Source of the DNA: Sabellastarte sp. h YS-2021
Taxonomy: Eukaryota > Annelida > Polychaeta > Sabellida > Sabellidae
Reading direction: 5' to 3'
Length of the DNA: 64,000 nucleotides
NCBI GenBank assembly: GCA_964017235.1
Contig: OZ024930.1
Coordinates: 24,184,614 to 24,248,613 of the forward strand
Positions 33,675-44,922 of the stretch are shown here, piece after piece (positions within the stretch are counted from its first letter, which is position 1; the number at the start of each line of letters is the position of its first letter). The position numbers and the translations under genes were made by a program. The notes below the pieces were generated by a model, which saw only the letters and a list, made by a program, of their open reading frames with translations, was not told the DNA's origin and made no database searches.

Positions 33675-34772
33675 ATGTCAATGATAGGTAATACTTTAAA
33701 GGTGTTGTCTGCAAATTGTCAAGGGTTACAAAATCTATCAAAAAGAACAGATGTATTGTCATACTTCAAGACAAAAAATCCTAATATTCTCTGTCTTCAG
33801 GACACACATTGGACAGACAATGATAGACAAAATGTAAAGAAACTGTGGGGATATGATATCTTTCTAAACGGAATGAAATCAAATGCACGCGGTGTAGCAA
33901 TTCTGCTAAATAAAAACTTTGAGTATGAAGTTGTTGAATCAAATTATGATGATGAAGGAAATTATCTATATGTACAGTTAAAAATAGACAATGAGTTCTT
34001 TAACATTGTTACTATATATGGACCAAATAAAGATGACCCTTTATTCTACACTAAAGTCAAATCATTGCTACAAAATAATACTGCATACACAATTATATGC
34101 GGATATTTTAATCTTGTTTTAGATCCGACCAAGGATACGTACAACTATAAGCATATAAACAATCCAAAAGCAAGACTATCTGTATTAAATTTAATGAAAG
34201 ATTTGAATCTAGTTGACGTATACAGGTGTATACATCCAGATAAAAATAACTTTACTTGGAGAAAACGAAATCCACTAAAGCAAGCTAGATTAGACTACTT
34301 TTTAACTTCCAATAGCCTACTGGATCTAATAACTGATTGTCAAATACGGCCAGGCTATAGATCAGACCATTCTATGATAGAGCTGAACATTCAACTTAAT
34401 AAATTTACTCTGGGCAAAGGTGTCTGGAAATTTAACAATAGCCTATTAAAAAACCCGGACTTTCTCGAACTGATAAATAAAGCAATTTCTGATGAGATCT
34501 TAAAATATGCAATACCTATATATAGTTTTGATTTTATAGAAAAACACCCTGAAGCTTTGGCTTTTACTATTGACGATGATCTTTTGTTAGAAGTGCTTTT
34601 TCTAAGAATAAGAGGGGAGACAATAAAATTTGCATCCGCATTAAAAAAACGAAACAATGAAAGAGAGAGGGAGTTGGAAAAGGATATTGAGTATATTGAA
34701 ATGAGCCCAAATTTATTAAAGTCCAATGAAAAGACACTTAAAGATAAAAAAAATAGAACTGGAAAATCTTAG
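33675..34772 (+). CDS. LINE ORF2 part 1: AP-like endonuclease
   Basis: 365 codons. Endonuclease motifs in order: LSANCQGLQN (10-22), ILCLQDTHW (38-46), VTIYGPN (about 110), IICGYFNLVLD (about 140-150), TWRKRNPLKQARLDYFL (about 193-210), and YRSDHSMIEL (about 228-237). The normally invariant Asp of the GDFN box is Tyr here (GYFN), which should abolish nicking. The frame is lost at the A8 run at 34744-34752, and the continuation is at 34726-35109 in another frame. Confidence 0.9.
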   Translation: MSMIGNTLKVLSANCQGLQNLSKRTDVLSYFKTKNPNILCLQDTHWTDNDRQNVKKLWGYDIFLNGMKSNARGVAILLNKNFEYEVVESNYDDEGNYLYVQLKIDNEFFNIVTIYGPNKDDPLFYTKVKSLLQNNTAYTIICGYFNLVLDPTKDTYNYKHINNPKARLSVLNLMKDLNLVDVYRCIHPDKNNFTWRKRNPLKQARLDYFLTSNSLLDLITDCQIRPGYRSDHSMIELNIQLNKFTLGKGVWKFNNSLLKNPDFLELINKAISDEILKYAIPIYSFDFIEKHPEALAFTIDDDLLLEVLFLRIRGETIKFASALKKRNNERERELEKDIEYIEMSPNLLKSNEKTLKDKKNRTGKS

Positions 34773-35109
34773 AGAAATAAAAGTGAAAGGAGAACTAGTG
34801 CGTTCTAGACTCCAGTGGCTAAATGATGGAGAAAGACCGTCCAAATATTTTTGTAGATTGGAGAACAGGAATTACATCGACAAAACTATTAAGAAGGTAC
34901 AATTACCAGATGGGTCCTTTGTTACTGAACAAAAACAAGTGCTGCATCATACTAGAAATTTTTATTCTGAACTATTTAATGACAAAGAGGTAGAGAATGA
35001 TGAAAATATTTTTGAAATGCTAAATAGTCATGTCACACAAAAGGTTGATAATCCATTACTAGGTGAACCTGTCACAATTGATGAACTAGGTGCAGTATTA
35101 AAAAAATGA
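34726..35109 (+). CDS. LINE ORF2 part 2: linker upstream of the RT
   Basis: Continuation of ORF2 after a one-base shift. It contains the RSRLQWLNDGERPSKYF block typical of L1/Tx1 proteins before the RT, and the connecting TRNFYSELF. It ends at TGA 35107-35109, created by a second shift in the A7 run 35100-35106. It is a fragment of one ORF, not a separate protein. Confidence 0.85.
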   Translation: MKRHLKIKKIELENLREIKVKGELVRSRLQWLNDGERPSKYFCRLENRNYIDKTIKKVQLPDGSFVTEQKQVLHHTRNFYSELFNDKEVENDENIFEMLNSHVTQKVDNPLLGEPVTIDELGAVLKK

Positions 35110-37478
35110 AACCCAACAAATCTCCTGGTATCGATGGTATAACTGCTGAATTTCTTAAAGTCTTTTGGGGAAAATTAAAATATTTCATTGCAAACTCTAT
35201 AAACACTTGTTTCGAAAAGGGCACTTTCTCAACATCCTTTCGGAAATGTTTCATTACATGCCTGCCAAAAGGGAACAAAGATAGAAAGTTATTGAAAAAT
35301 TGGCGTCCAATTTCTCTTCTTTGTGTTATATACAAATTAGCATCAGGAACTATTGCAAACAGAATAAAACCTACACTCAATGGTTTGATTTCAAATTCGC
35401 AATGTGGATTCCTACCTGGTAGACAAATAAGTGATGTTACAAGATTAATATATGATTTAATGGTATACACTGAACAAAAAAATATTCCTGGACTTTTGAT
35501 GTTAGTCGATTTTGAGAAAGCGTTCGATTCAGTGTCATGGAAATTTTTATATAAAACACTTAATTTTTTTGGTTTTGACCATAAGTTTATAAAATGGATA
35601 CAACTTTTTAACAAAGACATCACAGCTCATGTTATACAATGTGGCTTCCTATCACATGAGATTGAAATAAAAAGGGGATGTCGCCAGGGAGACCCCATAG
35701 CAGCATATCTGTTCTTGATCTGTGCTGAAGTATTATCTATATTAATAAAGACAAATCCAAACATTTCGGGAATTCAAATAAAAGATTTTGACTTTAATTT
35801 AACACAATTTGCAGACGACACCACTATAATTTTGGATGGAACCCAACAGTCATTGCAAGCAACCCTAAATACTCTTGAGGTCTTTGGCAATTATTCTGGC
35901 TTAAGAATGAATAAAGAGAAAACTAAAATTGTATGGATAGGTAGAAAGCGATTTTCAAAAGAAAAACTAAAAATAAATCAAAATTTAGATTGGGGTAGTA
36001 CAGAATTCAAACTTTTAGGAATTGAATTTTCAACCAATATTGCTAATATACCGGAATTGAATTGTAAGAGATATATAGAAAGGGCCAAAACAGAAATTAA
36101 AAATTGGAGTAGTAGGAATATAACACCCTTTGGAAAGATAACCGTTATCAAAACATTTGTTATTTCTCCTTTTGTCCATCTATTTTTGACAATACCTACA
36201 TCTCATCAATTTATAAAAGATTTAAATAACTTATTATATAAATTTCTGTGGAATAACAAACCTGATAAAATCAATCGTGAAACAGTATGTTCAGACTACT
36301 TTGAGGGAGGACTTAAAATGGTCAATATTTTTAATTTTGAAAGAGCACTCAAACTTAGCTGGATAAGAAAATTATACACCATGGCAGAAAAGCCATGGTA
36401 CTACCTATTTTTCAGTACTTATGATAACTTTGCTAAGTTTTTTAAATTGGGGGTTGGATGGACAAAATTTCTACTTAAAGCAGGTAAGAATAAGTTTTGG
36501 CAACAAGTTTTTGAAAACTGGATCACTCTAAACAGTTTTCATAAAGTTCAAACAAACACTGATATAATGGAATCTATTATTTGGTACAATACAGATATCT
36601 TTAAGACTGATATATATTACCCTCACTGGTTCAAAAAGGGGATTCATTGTATTGGTGATTTGGTCAAATCCAGTGGCAAATTTTTCAATATGGAAGAAAT
36701 AGAACAAAAATATGATCTTAAGGTAAATTTTCTGTACTACAACAAACTGAAGCATGAAATTGGAGCATTTATTGAAACATATAAGAAGGGAAATAAATTT
36801 CAACATAGAAAACCTTATATTCCATTCCATTTGAAGCTACTCATCCAAAACCTACCCGGATGTAAAGATTTTTATAAAGTATTGAACGATAAAAACAAAG
36901 CAAAACCACCTTTGTGTGAAACAAAGTGGTCAACCGATTTAGATATCCTACAGGAAACCAGTGACTGGTTATATCTATATAAAAGCTGTTTTAAGGCCGT
37001 GTCAGAAATGAGTATAATTTGGTTTCAATATAAAATTTTATTTCGAATTTTAGATACAAAAGATTACCTTTACAAAGTAAAACTAAATGACTGCAATTTA
37101 TGCAGCTTCTGCAAAGAAGTGCGAGAAACTATTATTCACATCTTTACTCAGTGTACAAAGGTACAAGATCTTTGGAAAAATGTCAAATGTTGGATTCAGA
37201 ATAAAATTGGTATGAGCCTTCATATTACAAATATCATGAAAATAATTGGATATCCTAATTTTGATCAAAATTACTGGCCTTTAAATTTTATATTGATATC
37301 AACCAGATACTACATTTACAGATGTGCCAAAACAAACCAAATTTTAAACATTTTCTTCTTGCAAAAAGAAATCAAAAGAAGATATTTAGAGCACAAATAT
37401 TTAGCAAAAATTAAACAAAACAGTGCGATCTTCAACAAAAGATGGGAAAGTTGGAAAAATATCTTTATCGATGTATAA
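35106..37478 (+). CDS. LINE ORF2 part 3: reverse transcriptase and C-terminal Cys/His motif
   Basis: 790 codons. RT: NKSPGIDGITAEFLKVFW (4-21), NWRPISLLCVIYKL (65-78), GFLPGRQ (101-107), LVDFEKAFDSV (133-143, catalytic Asp 135), KRGCRQGDPIAAYLF (189-203), and QFADDTTII (234-242, Asp 237 and 238). A thumb/connection region follows. Near 664-685 is CSFCKEVRETIIHIFTQC, a C-x2-C-x7-H-x4-C knuckle common at the end of L1/Tx1 ORF2. The same C-terminal block is found in the decayed copy at 57930-58350. This RT half is intact. Confidence 0.95.
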   Translation: MKPNKSPGIDGITAEFLKVFWGKLKYFIANSINTCFEKGTFSTSFRKCFITCLPKGNKDRKLLKNWRPISLLCVIYKLASGTIANRIKPTLNGLISNSQCGFLPGRQISDVTRLIYDLMVYTEQKNIPGLLMLVDFEKAFDSVSWKFLYKTLNFFGFDHKFIKWIQLFNKDITAHVIQCGFLSHEIEIKRGCRQGDPIAAYLFLICAEVLSILIKTNPNISGIQIKDFDFNLTQFADDTTIILDGTQQSLQATLNTLEVFGNYSGLRMNKEKTKIVWIGRKRFSKEKLKINQNLDWGSTEFKLLGIEFSTNIANIPELNCKRYIERAKTEIKNWSSRNITPFGKITVIKTFVISPFVHLFLTIPTSHQFIKDLNNLLYKFLWNNKPDKINRETVCSDYFEGGLKMVNIFNFERALKLSWIRKLYTMAEKPWYYLFFSTYDNFAKFFKLGVGWTKFLLKAGKNKFWQQVFENWITLNSFHKVQTNTDIMESIIWYNTDIFKTDIYYPHWFKKGIHCIGDLVKSSGKFFNMEEIEQKYDLKVNFLYYNKLKHEIGAFIETYKKGNKFQHRKPYIPFHLKLLIQNLPGCKDFYKVLNDKNKAKPPLCETKWSTDLDILQETSDWLYLYKSCFKAVSEMSIIWFQYKILFRILDTKDYLYKVKLNDCNLCSFCKEVRETIIHIFTQCTKVQDLWKNVKCWIQNKIGMSLHITNIMKIIGYPNFDQNYWPLNFILISTRYYIYRCAKTNQILNIFFLQKEIKRRYLEHKYLAKIKQNSAIFNKRWESWKNIFIDV

Positions 37479-37910
37479 AAATGTTATTGTAATGACAATG
37501 TGTCTCAGGCATACTATTTGAACATTCAGTTGTTACTCGTTCCAAGGACATCAGTGGCAAATGTAAATGCCTTTTTTCATTTCTTAAAGTAGCTATTAAG
37601 AATCAGAATGTTAAGCTGATTAAAGTTGGCAAGAGGGAATTCCATAACTGTTTTCATTTCTTATTAGTCATTAGTATAAATCTTTGACAGATAGTACAGA
37701 GAAAAATTCTTTTTTGTCAATGTTAACCGACAAACTAGCAACTGTCAAATTTAATTTGTGTTTTGTGTCTATTATTCACCAAATAGTGTAATAGAGTATA
37801 ACATACTAATCAATTTTATATCTTGAAACATATAATTTTTGATAGTTGTGTCTAAAACCTTTGTTTTTTGTTCTTGTGTTATGAAATAAAAAATAAAAAT
37901 AAAAAAAAAA

Positions 37911-39400
37911 TCTGCAAATCACGTTGATTGTGCTGATATTCAATTAACAATAGGTTTGATGTATTGAATAGTATTCATGATATTGATCCGTCTGAGATCA
38001 GTAATATCAGTGATCTTAAATCACACATTACCATGCGTAGTGAACCTAGTATGAAGAGTGTCAATTATGTAAACACTGACAAACAAGGGAAGAAAACCAA
38101 TGATAAAATTGGAGATAAAAGTGGTAACAACGCTCAGTGCAGGGGTGAACATAATACTGCAGAAATCTTAACCAAAAATTGTCAAAAATACAACACAAAA
38201 AATACAGGTAGGAACTTCAGTAAAGAATTTCTGTTAAAAGAACATGAAGACAAGTATGATCTAGAACTCAGGGTCAAGCCAAAATACAGACAACGTATTA
38301 GTGAAGCAAAAAAATATAGGTACTTTTAAAAATTGGGATAACCAGATGGAGGACAAATATGGCTTTGTCCCATTGGGTGATATCCTGGTTCCTTAACGAA
38401 ATGACAAAAATCCAACTATTCAGAATATCAAAACCCTTCATGAAATGGTTAAAAATTCCAAAAAGTTCAACTTTATTGAATCACAAATTCAGGTTAAGTC
38501 CCAATTAAACCCAGATGTTTGGGACAAATATTTAAAGTATTACTGGGATAAACAATTATGTTACCTCGTACGGTACGGCTTTCCTCTGGATCACAAACAA
38601 GAATCACCGTTAAATCATGATTTCAAAAATCATAGTACGGCTACTCAATATGAGGATGACGCTACAGCTTACCTTCAAGAAAAAAAACAATTTGGTGCCA
38701 TATTAGGCCCTTATAATAGCTGTCCATTAGATAACATGCATTTTTCCCCTTTTTTCACATGAGAAAAACCTGGAGCCCCCCATAGAAGAGTGATAGTAGA
38801 CCTAAGCTATCCGGAAGGTTTCTCAGTCAATGCTGGGGTTGATTCTGATAAATATCTCAATACTCCTTTCATTCTCACACTTCGTACTATAAATAACATA
38901 ACTCAGAAAGTTAAGGAAAATGGCACAGGTTCAATGTTATACAAAATTGACCTCAGTAGGGCATTTTGCCATGTAAAAATAGATCCTAAAGACTATAATC
39001 TCCTTGGCTTACAAATTTCTAATGAAATATTCTATGATTTGTGCCTGCCATTCAGATTTAAACATGGTTCAGCCATCTTCCAGTGAATCAGCGACTCCAT
39101 AAGATATATTATGAACTCCTTAGGATTTAAAGTCACAAATTATATTGATGATATTATAGGTCACTCAGTGTGTAGTCAGGCTTCTGATTCATTCCATATC
39201 CTATTCAAAATCCTCACAGATCTAGGTTTTGACATTAGCCAGAAGAAAATTGTCACCCCCTGTACCAAAATCACATGTCTGGGAGTAGATATTGATACCG
39301 AAAACTTCACCATTTCTATATCTAGGGATAAAGGCAATGAAATAATTCACACTTGTCGTATTTGAGGCTCCAAAAAGTGTTGTACCAAGAGAGAATTACA
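37911..39400 (+). pseudogene. YR retroelement ORF2 continued: N-terminal region and RT
   Basis: After the LINE the element resumes with an unplaced acidic/basic region (NSIHDIDPSEISNISDLKSH; FLLKEHEDKYDLELRVKPKY). Then come YGFVPLGDIL, the region WDKYLKYYWDKQLCYLVRYG at 38521-38580, and RT blocks RRVIVDLSYPEGFSVNAGV, LYKIDLSRAFCHVKI (38940-38985) and NYIDDIIG (39138-39161, catalytic DD). Stops at 38394, 38760, 39085 and 39363, together with frameshifts, make it non-functional. At least two stops fit CGA to TGA changes. Confidence 0.85.
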
Positions 39401-39617
39401 ATCACTCCTAGGAAAACTCCTGTATATCACTAAATGTGTGAAATCTTCACAGTTTTTCCTAATAGAATGTTGGAAGTCCTTAGAAATAGTCAAAAAAAGG
39501 GTCAAAATTCAACTAACCCCAGAGTTTGACAGAGATTTGAACTGGTTTATCAATTTTATACCCAAATTTAATGGCAGTGCATTCTTTGTTCATCATAATA
39601 TCATCATAATATCCAGC

Positions 39618-40010
39618 TAAATCGAATTAGACGCTTGCCTTCAGGGTCTAGGAGCAAGATGTGGCGACCAAGTCTATGCCATAGAAATTCCACTTAATTT
39701 CAAAAATATGGGTATACTTCATCTGGATATGATCAATATCCTAGTGGCTATTCGCACCTGGGCCACCTTGTGGCAAGGTAAAAACATTAGAATACATTGT
39801 GACAACCAAGCAGTGGTCAGTGTGTTGACCACTGGTAAGACTAGAGATGTCCTGTTGGCTGCAATTGCTCGTAACATTCTCATGGAAATTGCAGCACATG
39901 ACGTTTGTCTGAGAACTGTGCATATTAGTGGTAAAGACAATCAAATAGCAGATAATCTGTCTAGGTTTTTCTTGGGAAAAATATACAAAGAACGCTTATA
40001 TATCAATTAA
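39618..40010 (+). pseudogene. YR retroelement RNase H domain
   Basis: ELDACLQGLGARCGDQVYAIE, then MGILHLDMINILVAIRTW, IHCDNQAVVSVLTTGKTRD, and HISGKDNQIADNLSRFF. The spacing of the Asp and Glu residues and the final H..N..AD..SR match the RNase H of YR retroelements. It is open over about 100 codons (39708-40010); the upstream stop at 39618 is the only clear damage. Confidence 0.85.
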
Positions 40011-40101
40011 TGAAACACCCCACCTGGGTTCGAGTCCCCCATTATGCCCTCAACATGAACTGGGATATTTAATTTCAGGTACTTCCCCTCAGATTCAAAT
40101 A

Positions 40102-41057
40102 TTGTCATCACAAGCAAAAGCAAGGCTGAATGCTGAATATGCTACATCCACGACCAAAGCTTACGACCACAAGTTCAGAATTTTTGTGGCTTTTTGTTGT
40201 TATGCCTCTGTAAACCTCCACTTCCTCTCTCCTCAAATTATTCTGGCTTTTTTGGAGTTCCTTACTTTCAATAAAGTATCACATTCAGGTATTACTAACT
40301 TCCTGTCTGCTATCAAAACCAAATTGTCAAATTTTGGCATAGACACTACCTGTTTCCAGGATGGACATATCAAGGTCTACAACAAAGCCATATTATGTAA
40401 TTCTCAGTTTAATCCTAATATCAAGTCCATCATTGACATTCGAATGCTCACCAGACTGGTAACCCAATGTGAAAGTATGCATATGGGAATCATATTCAAA
40501 GCTGCTTTTCTCACTTCCTTTTTCAGTTTTCTAAGAATTTCTAATCTAGTTCCTGATTCCATTTCATCTTTTGAATATATGAAGCAACTAGCAAGAGCTG
40601 ATGTGATCTTTGCCCCCCTGGAGCTCACATTCTAATAAAATGGTCAAAAACTATCCAATTTCGTAATAAAATCAGAATAATTAGACTCCCCACCCTCGGG
40701 TCATTCAGCATCTGTCCAGTGGCTGCCCTAAAAGCTATCCTTAAGCTGTACCCTGGTTCCCCTAATTCTCCTCTATTCCAGATAAAATGTTATAGCAGTT
40801 GGGTACCCTTGACTGACACCAGGTTGCGAAAATTCCTAGCCAAAGTCATTTTTTATTTGGCTGGGCACACAAAAATCTTACTTTTCACTCCCTCCGCCAT
40901 TCAGGTGCCACTTGGACATTTAATTCAAATATTCCCCTGCATCACATCGAAAGTCATGGCACCTGGATGTCGGAGGCAGTCTGGTCCTACATTACACAGA
41001 ACCACAGGGCCTCTGATATAGTAGCTACCACCTTTCAGCAATGCCTGTCCTCTTAGC
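40102..41057 (+). pseudogene. YR retroelement tyrosine recombinase
   Basis: The core N-terminal domain is open at 40102-40635 (ATSTTKAYDHKFRIFVAFC; FLEFLTFNKVSHSGITNFLSAI; HMGIIFKAAFLTSFFSFLRI). After one frameshift near 40625 it continues with VAALKAILKLYPGSPNSPLF. After another comes HSLRHSGATWTFNSN (HxxR box, about 40890) and then HGTWMSEAVWSYI, which provides the catalytic Tyr near 40998. The order R, H-x-x-R, H/W, Y is the tyrosine recombinase signature. The protein would integrate the circular DNA copy. It ends at TAG 41055-41057, about 20 bases before B1. Confidence 0.85.
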
Positions 41058-41075
41058 TACTTCTACCTGAGGTTT

Positions 41076-43374
41076 GGGGTTCTCAACAATATAAATATAT
41101 TACCCCAATCTTGTCCTTAACTAAAGTAAAATAACAGTAATCCAGATATTATCTATTGTATGTACAGTATTTGTATTGTTATTATGAAAAAGTACTTTTA
41201 AATAGTAATAGTACTTCATTACAACAGTTAACTCGTGACCTTGTAAAGGTCAAGGTAATTCAACTTTTAGAATGTATTTTTACTAAATGTTATCAGTTTT
41301 AAACATCTTAAAGGTCACAGGAAAAGAATTTTTTTTTTTGCTTTGGTGTTTCAGTAGGGAGGTAACATATCCCAAATATCTATTTAAAAGTAATAAAACA
41401 CACCACAAACAATCGCAGCAGAAAATGTTTAGAAGAACAAGCACATGTGCTTCTCAAGGCCAATCCAGGCCGAAGTCTCTCCGAGTGTCTGCACTTTGAG
41501 TGACCTCAGAGCTATTAAACAGACTCATCTCCACTCCATGCTTTACTATATGTTTATATAGAGATTCACCCAAAGCTTGTCCCAGACACATAACACTTCC
41601 AACTTAATTGACATTTTTAATCTACATTATTATAAAAATAGGCAACTATCATAATCACTAATTATATTTGCAAATGTAAAATGATTTACTTCGTTTTGAA
41701 AATGTTATAATAAAACTAATGAAATAAATCCTAATTGTCATTCTGGTACTTCTGACTGGGATCCTTTTGACTTTGTTTTAATTTTGCTTTGTATTGCATG
41801 TTCTAGTATAGTGTCTGTTGTGATGACCTGTGTTTCATACTACTGACTCTATTTATAGTTTAAGGTACTGCTGGATAGTTTTCCAGTATTATCTGAGATT
41901 TAATCTAAAACACACTCATAAACGTTAGGTATATCTCCTTGGACCCATCATTTATATCATAGTTTGAGGAGTTTGTTGTCATACTTTTAACTTGTGGGAT
42001 TTTGTTTACAGAAGAAATAAGGTATTTCTAAATTTGATAAATAATCATGGCATATGGATAAAATTCTAACTCTAACACAAACAGTGAATGTACAAAGGTT
42101 AATTTGGAATATAAAACAGCCATATTTACATGAGCCATTGAATAGTAAAGTTCTAGTGAAAACCAAAGTGTTTTAATCAATGATGATACAGGAAGGTGGT
42201 TAGTGGTTCACTTGTTATATACATTTAAAGCAGTTTATATCTTTTGAAAATTTTTAAGACATTCACAATTACTATAATTTACCTCAAAATGACATTTTGT
42301 GGACATACATCTCAGTTAGTATACTCTCAGTAAGTGCTTATATGAAATGTCTTTTAACTAATACAGATGGGGGGTCTACCTATGGATATGGCTATTTCCA
42401 TGTAAAAGAGAGCTAGCTTCTTATCTCTCCAGCTCTTTCTAAAGTGGCACTGTGAAATCGTCCTCTAGAAATCAATAATTAGAGGCTGTGAGTTATTATA
42501 GATTCTTTAAAATCTTTACCACCACTTCTTTCTGCTAGTTTGATATGAAATTACATGTAGTTCAACAGTTTTGTGTGTACTTATATCCCAATATTAGTCT
42601 TCAGAATAATCATATTTGAATTTACCACTTGATCAGTGATAGTTAATTATAAGTTCAAAAACTTCCTATATATACTTCCCACACACTACTCATAATTGAT
42701 AAATATATATAAAAATACAAAATCCTTTGTAAAAGCAAAAACCTTCCCACAAGCCTTGTTACAACCCCAAGCAAAACACATAACAATTCTGCCAGATTAT
42801 CATTTATAAAACTATAAAGCTGATACTATAATATATTGTGTGATTAAATTCTAATTATGACAATGACTAGAACACTTTACTGTTGTAGATTTTCAATTTT
42901 ATAAACAACAGCACATGTATGAAAGTTGACTCAGCTCATACAAACTGTGTACATTTGGAGGGAAATGTTTAGTAGCTATGAGGTGGTATTGAAATGCCTC
43001 ACGGAAACCACCAAGTGCAGAGGTTTGTTTACTTAATAATTGAAGAGAACTGGGAAGAGAGAAATCACCACACACAGCAGTGTGTAGGCTTGTAATAGGT
43101 TTTAATGTTTTATTCTGTTTACTGAAGAATATAAGTAAACTTTAGTTTTCTTTTCCTGTGACCTTTAACATGAATTTCAGTAACAGATCTTATCTGTAAG
43201 TAATGGCTTGGTGTTAAGGTCTCCTCTACAACTGTAGTTGTGTGTGTGTGTGTGTAATATAAGTTAAGGTGACCTTAAGTTCAGTATGTAAATAGTCTTA
43301 CAGTTGTAACATAGAATAAACTAATTTCCCCAAGTTGTTGTTTACTTCCCTGCCTTCATAAACTAAGGCCACTG
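41076..43374 (+). repeat. Split direct repeat B1, interrupted
   Basis: Its first part (41076-41311, beginning GGGGTTCTCAACAAT) and last part (43165-43374, ending AAGGCCACTG) match B2 at 44923-45479. A 1853-bp DNA element separates them. Confidence 0.85.
41312..43164. mobile_element. TTAA-flanked non-autonomous DNA transposon (piggyBac-like)
   Basis: The 1853-bp insertion has perfect 17-bp terminal inverted repeats, AGGTCACAGGAAAAGAA at 41312 and its complement ending at 43164. It is flanked on both sides by TTAA (41308-41311 and 43165-43168). The empty site is visible in B2 (GATCTTAACATG near 45273). TTAA duplication with precise insertion is the hallmark of piggyBac-type transposases. No transposase is encoded, so it is a deletion derivative or MITE-like element. 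Confidence 0.88.
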
Positions 43375-43556
43375 TGGGAAGGTGATATCTTTGATGCCAC
43401 CTTATTCAGTGGCAGTATGTTTCAGTAATTCTTGTTGAAAATGTGATTGGTTACTTTTGACCCAGTTTCCCATAGTTTTCCCGCTAATTCTTATTTAACC
43501 TCAGTTTAAAACTATAACTTGAAGAGGCTACATGCCATTTTAAAGTCAAACTGTTT
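43375..43556 (+). repeat. Split direct repeat A2
   Basis: Copy of A1 that starts immediately after B1, reproducing the circle junction of the element. Confidence 0.88.
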
Positions 43557-44922
43557 TGCCTCTCCCCACCCTTTAGCCTAAATGTTAAAAAGTATTATTG
43601 TAGTTTCAGATTATGTGTCAATGCTGGAAAATCTCAGTGCCTGAGATGGTGTACATCCAACATGCAAATGCATCTGAGTGGTAGCCGCTTGACCAGCTTC
43701 TAATTAGGATGATGTCAAGGCTGGTTGCGTCACCTCTGCCTTCAAGTCCTCCAGCTTCCAGATGTTGCCTGTTACTCTCCTTCTTACCTTCCCCAAGTGG
43801 TGGGTCTCTTGCTGCCCTCTGGTGGGGGCCGGGATGGCAGTTTGCTTGCCTGCCTTAGAGACACAATATGTAACTTCAGTAAAATATAAGTATTTATTAG
43901 TTAGTGACCTATCGAGAGTAGCTATGCAGTCTATAGATAGTGAAGCTGTGAAGCTGGAAAGTACATCGGTTTTTGTGGGCTCCAGCTGTAAGCTGTAAGA
44001 TGCGATTGTAATGATAAAGAATTAATTCAAGTGGTACAGTAACACATGTAATTAACAACAGTAATATATATAGGTATGCCAACAATTGGCTAGTACATCA
44101 TGATACATCTTAGTAGATTGTAATGGTTCCAATTCTCTGTGACACTAGTTTACGAATTGAGGTCGCCTTAAGTGCCACAGATGCATAAAAGTGTATTTTA
44201 ACAATGTTTATGACAAATTTTAATTCATAACCTAGTCCTGTCACTATATGTTAGTGTCAATCTTATGATAAACAGGTGTGTATAACATATGCAGTCAGAG
44301 TAAAAAATATCCCCAGTAAAAACCTGCTTTAATTCAAAATGCAAAGCTCAGACTAAGTTATTCTGTAATCCATCTGTATATCTAAATTCTAGAGTCTAGG
44401 TGTAAGTAACATTCAATGGCCTAACAGTATATGAGGCCATAATACAATTACTGCCTCTTAAATAATAGATGTAGCCTTAAATATCATGCAACCATTGGCC
44501 ACTTAATGGGTCAAGAAATAAATAAGTAGGCATGTGTGTTAAACTGATAACTAAAACAGATATACGAATAGGCCTCCTATCATTTTACTTCACGTTTTTT
44601 ATACTTTTTCCAGTAGCTTACAATTTTATAATGTATTTTATTGTGTATTAAATCGGGTGTTAACCAAGATTGGAGATAAGGGGGTCGTATTGCTCGATCC
44701 AATAATGGTAAAACACGTTGAGCTAGATATCTTGGTCCTGATTTTAACTTATGTATATTTTTTACTCAGTTTTAGTGGTTTTCTTTACAAATATTAAATG
44801 TAGACAGTATATAGTAATTTTATGTCGGTAACAGTATTCTATACCACAGTCTCTTTTGTTAAAGTGTGGGTGTGTTAAATATACTTTTAACTCATTAACA
44901 AGTTGTCTTGTAAATATAACAT
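43557..44922. other. Sequence between A2 and B2
   Basis: 1.37 kb not seen elsewhere in the window. It includes a G+C-richer part at 43640-43860. In related elements B2 follows A2 closely, so this may be a further insertion, but no inverted termini or duplication were found. Confidence 0.45.

Larger units (their letters stand above)
31226..37910 (+). mobile_element. L1/Tx1-like LINE inserted in the YR retroelement
   Basis: The 3' end is a poly(A)-rich tail (37885-37910) followed by a copy of the sequence at 31214-31225. Inside are about 2.4 kb of non-coding 5' sequence with a tandem repeat, then ORF2 with an AP endonuclease, RT and a C-terminal Cys/His motif. No ORF1 was found in the 5' region. 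Since 31226-31330 stays open in the host element's frame, the 5' boundary could lie up to about 100 bases further right. ORF2 is interrupted twice by one-base frameshifts and has a mutated endonuclease residue. Confidence 0.82.

Noticed and set aside
35072-35623. 183-codon minus-strand frame
   Set aside because: Antisense shadow of the LINE reverse transcriptase.
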